IMG/VR virus record: IMGVR_UViG_3300042449_000187
Span: 1-22,980 of that record
DNA from: a virus
Length of the DNA: 22,980 nt
Direction: 5' to 3' (one strand)
Positions 22,232 through 22,980 of the stretch are shown here, piece after piece; within the stretch, counting starts at the first letter, position 1, and each line of letters begins with the position of its first letter. Position numbers and translations under genes: made by a program. The notes below the pieces were generated by a model. The model saw only the letters and a list, made by a program, of their open reading frames with translations, searched no databases and was not told where the DNA came from.

Positions 22232-22980
22232 ATGCGAGTTCTGGTTACAGGCAGTGAAGGTTCACTAATGCAGGCGGTCATTCCGCTACTACTAAAGAAG
22301 GGTCATGTTGTTTATGGTGTGGACAATCTAGCCCGATACGGCGAGCGCCTAGGTATTGCTGGTAATGATTATCAGTTCATCAAGTGTGACTTGACTGATG
22401 GTATTAGTGTTTTAAAACTATTTGAACAGGTGAAGCCTGATTATGTTATTCAGGCGGCTGCTACGATCTACGGAGTCGGCGGTTTCAATAAGTATTGTGG
22501 TGAGATGTATAAGGACATTTCTTTACATGATAACGTCCTTCGTGCCGCCGCCGCATATAGTGTATTGAAGGTTATCTATATTTCATCTTCTATGGTCTAT
22601 GAGAACTGTCCACAAGATATCGCATATCCTGTAAAAGAAGATATTGTTGGAAACTATCCTGCGCCTTATACAGATTACGGACTCTCAAAGTTTGTTGGTG
22701 AAAGAGTATCCCATGCTTATCATAGACAGCATGGTCTAAAGTATACCATCTGGCGCCCATTCAACATCATTACACCATATGAAAAGAGTGAATCCGAAGA
22801 AGTTGGTATCTCACATGTCTTTGCTGATTACATCAAAAACATTGTGATTGAAAAGAAGAAGCCGCTACCTATCCTAGGTGATGGTTATCAGATTCGGTGC
22901 TTCACATGGATTGATGAAGTTGCCGCTGCTATTGCTGACTATTCTTTCTCCGAAAAGACTGATAACAAGACTTACAATCT
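22232..22980 (+). CDS. NAD-dependent epimerase/dehydratase, N-terminal part
   Basis: 249 codons, cut by the right edge. Extended short-chain dehydrogenase fold: N-terminal VLVTGSEGSLM, a GxxGxxG loop whose third Gly is Met13; VYGVDNLARYG; FIKCDLTDG; SSSMVY; catalytic Tyr149-x3-Lys153 (DYGLSK); WRPFNII. Such enzymes epimerise or reduce nucleotide sugars. It could complete the gmd pathway or make another sugar, but the serine region (SSSMVYE) is not the GDP-fucose synthase signature, so I leave the reaction open. Confidence 0.88.
   Translation, partial: MRVLVTGSEGSLMQAVIPLLLKKGHVVYGVDNLARYGERLGIAGNDYQFIKCDLTDGISVLKLFEQVKPDYVIQAAATIYGVGGFNKYCGEMYKDISLHDNVLRAAAAYSVLKVIYISSSMVYENCPQDIAYPVKEDIVGNYPAPYTDYGLSKFVGERVSHAYHRQHGLKYTIWRPFNIITPYEKSESEEVGISHVFADYIKNIVIEKKKPLPILGDGYQIRCFTWIDEVAAAIADYSFSEKTDNKTYN

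Noticed and set aside
1-22980. CRISPR arrays, tRNA genes, insertion sequences
   Set aside because: No regularly spaced repeats, cloverleaf folds or transposase-like frames were seen by eye on either strand.

Overview
The window reads as part of a T4-like tailed phage genome (a large myovirus relative). Every supported gene is on the + strand, tightly packed, often with ATGA or TAATG stop/start overlaps. The left edge holds the end of the gp46 recombination ATPase. Further right come gp45 (sliding clamp), a DsbA-like protein, gp44 and gp62 (clamp loader) and RegA, in the T4 transcription order. The host cannot be fixed from sequence alone. The ROSE-like RNA element before hsp20 and the CobS/CobT-like gene pair suggest a proteobacterium, perhaps an alphaproteobacterium; this is inference.

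Layout. (1) 1-923: gp46 C-terminal part. (2) 906-5357: accessory genes behind a good promoter. These are small hypotheticals, a SAM methyltransferase, a probable 2OG-Fe(II) oxygenase, an FkbM-type methyltransferase and a glycosyltransferase resembling the TET-associated family, so base hypermodification or glycan decoration are both possible. (3) 5378-8961: two genes with near-identical leaders and consensus promoters, a metallopeptidase-like/VWA protein and a CobS/MoxR-type AAA+ ATPase. (4) 8962-9118: a 157-base intergenic region with an ABA'B' pair of perfect inverted repeats and a 14-base stretch complementary to the ribosome-binding leader of the AAA+ gene. (5) 9119-10808: small HTH protein, glycosyltransferase, dNMP kinase. 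(6) 10764-13956: replication core (gp45, two duplicated small membrane proteins, DsbA-like, small membrane protein, gp44, gp62, RegA). (7) 13972-15121: dUTPase with a C-terminal AT-hook, then a PAAR-like protein. (8) 15118-15745: hsp20 with its own promoter and a ROSE-like hairpin over the Shine-Dalgarno. (9) 15808-22980: sugar cassette with several glycosyltransferases (one GT10 fucosyltransferase-like), a methyltransferase, GDP-mannose 4,6-dehydratase, a nucleotide-sugar dehydrogenase, and an epimerase cut by the window end.

How it fits together. The replication block supplies the processivity clamp, its loader and translational control, while dNMP kinase and dUTPase shape the nucleotide pool. 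The sugar cassette can make activated deoxy- and uronic-type sugars and transfer them, to DNA, virion or host envelope. The VWA/AAA+ pair and Hsp20 look like protein-remodelling functions, and both carry unusual RNA-level control signals. These control signals, at 8962-9119 and 15152-15205, are the least expected content here.
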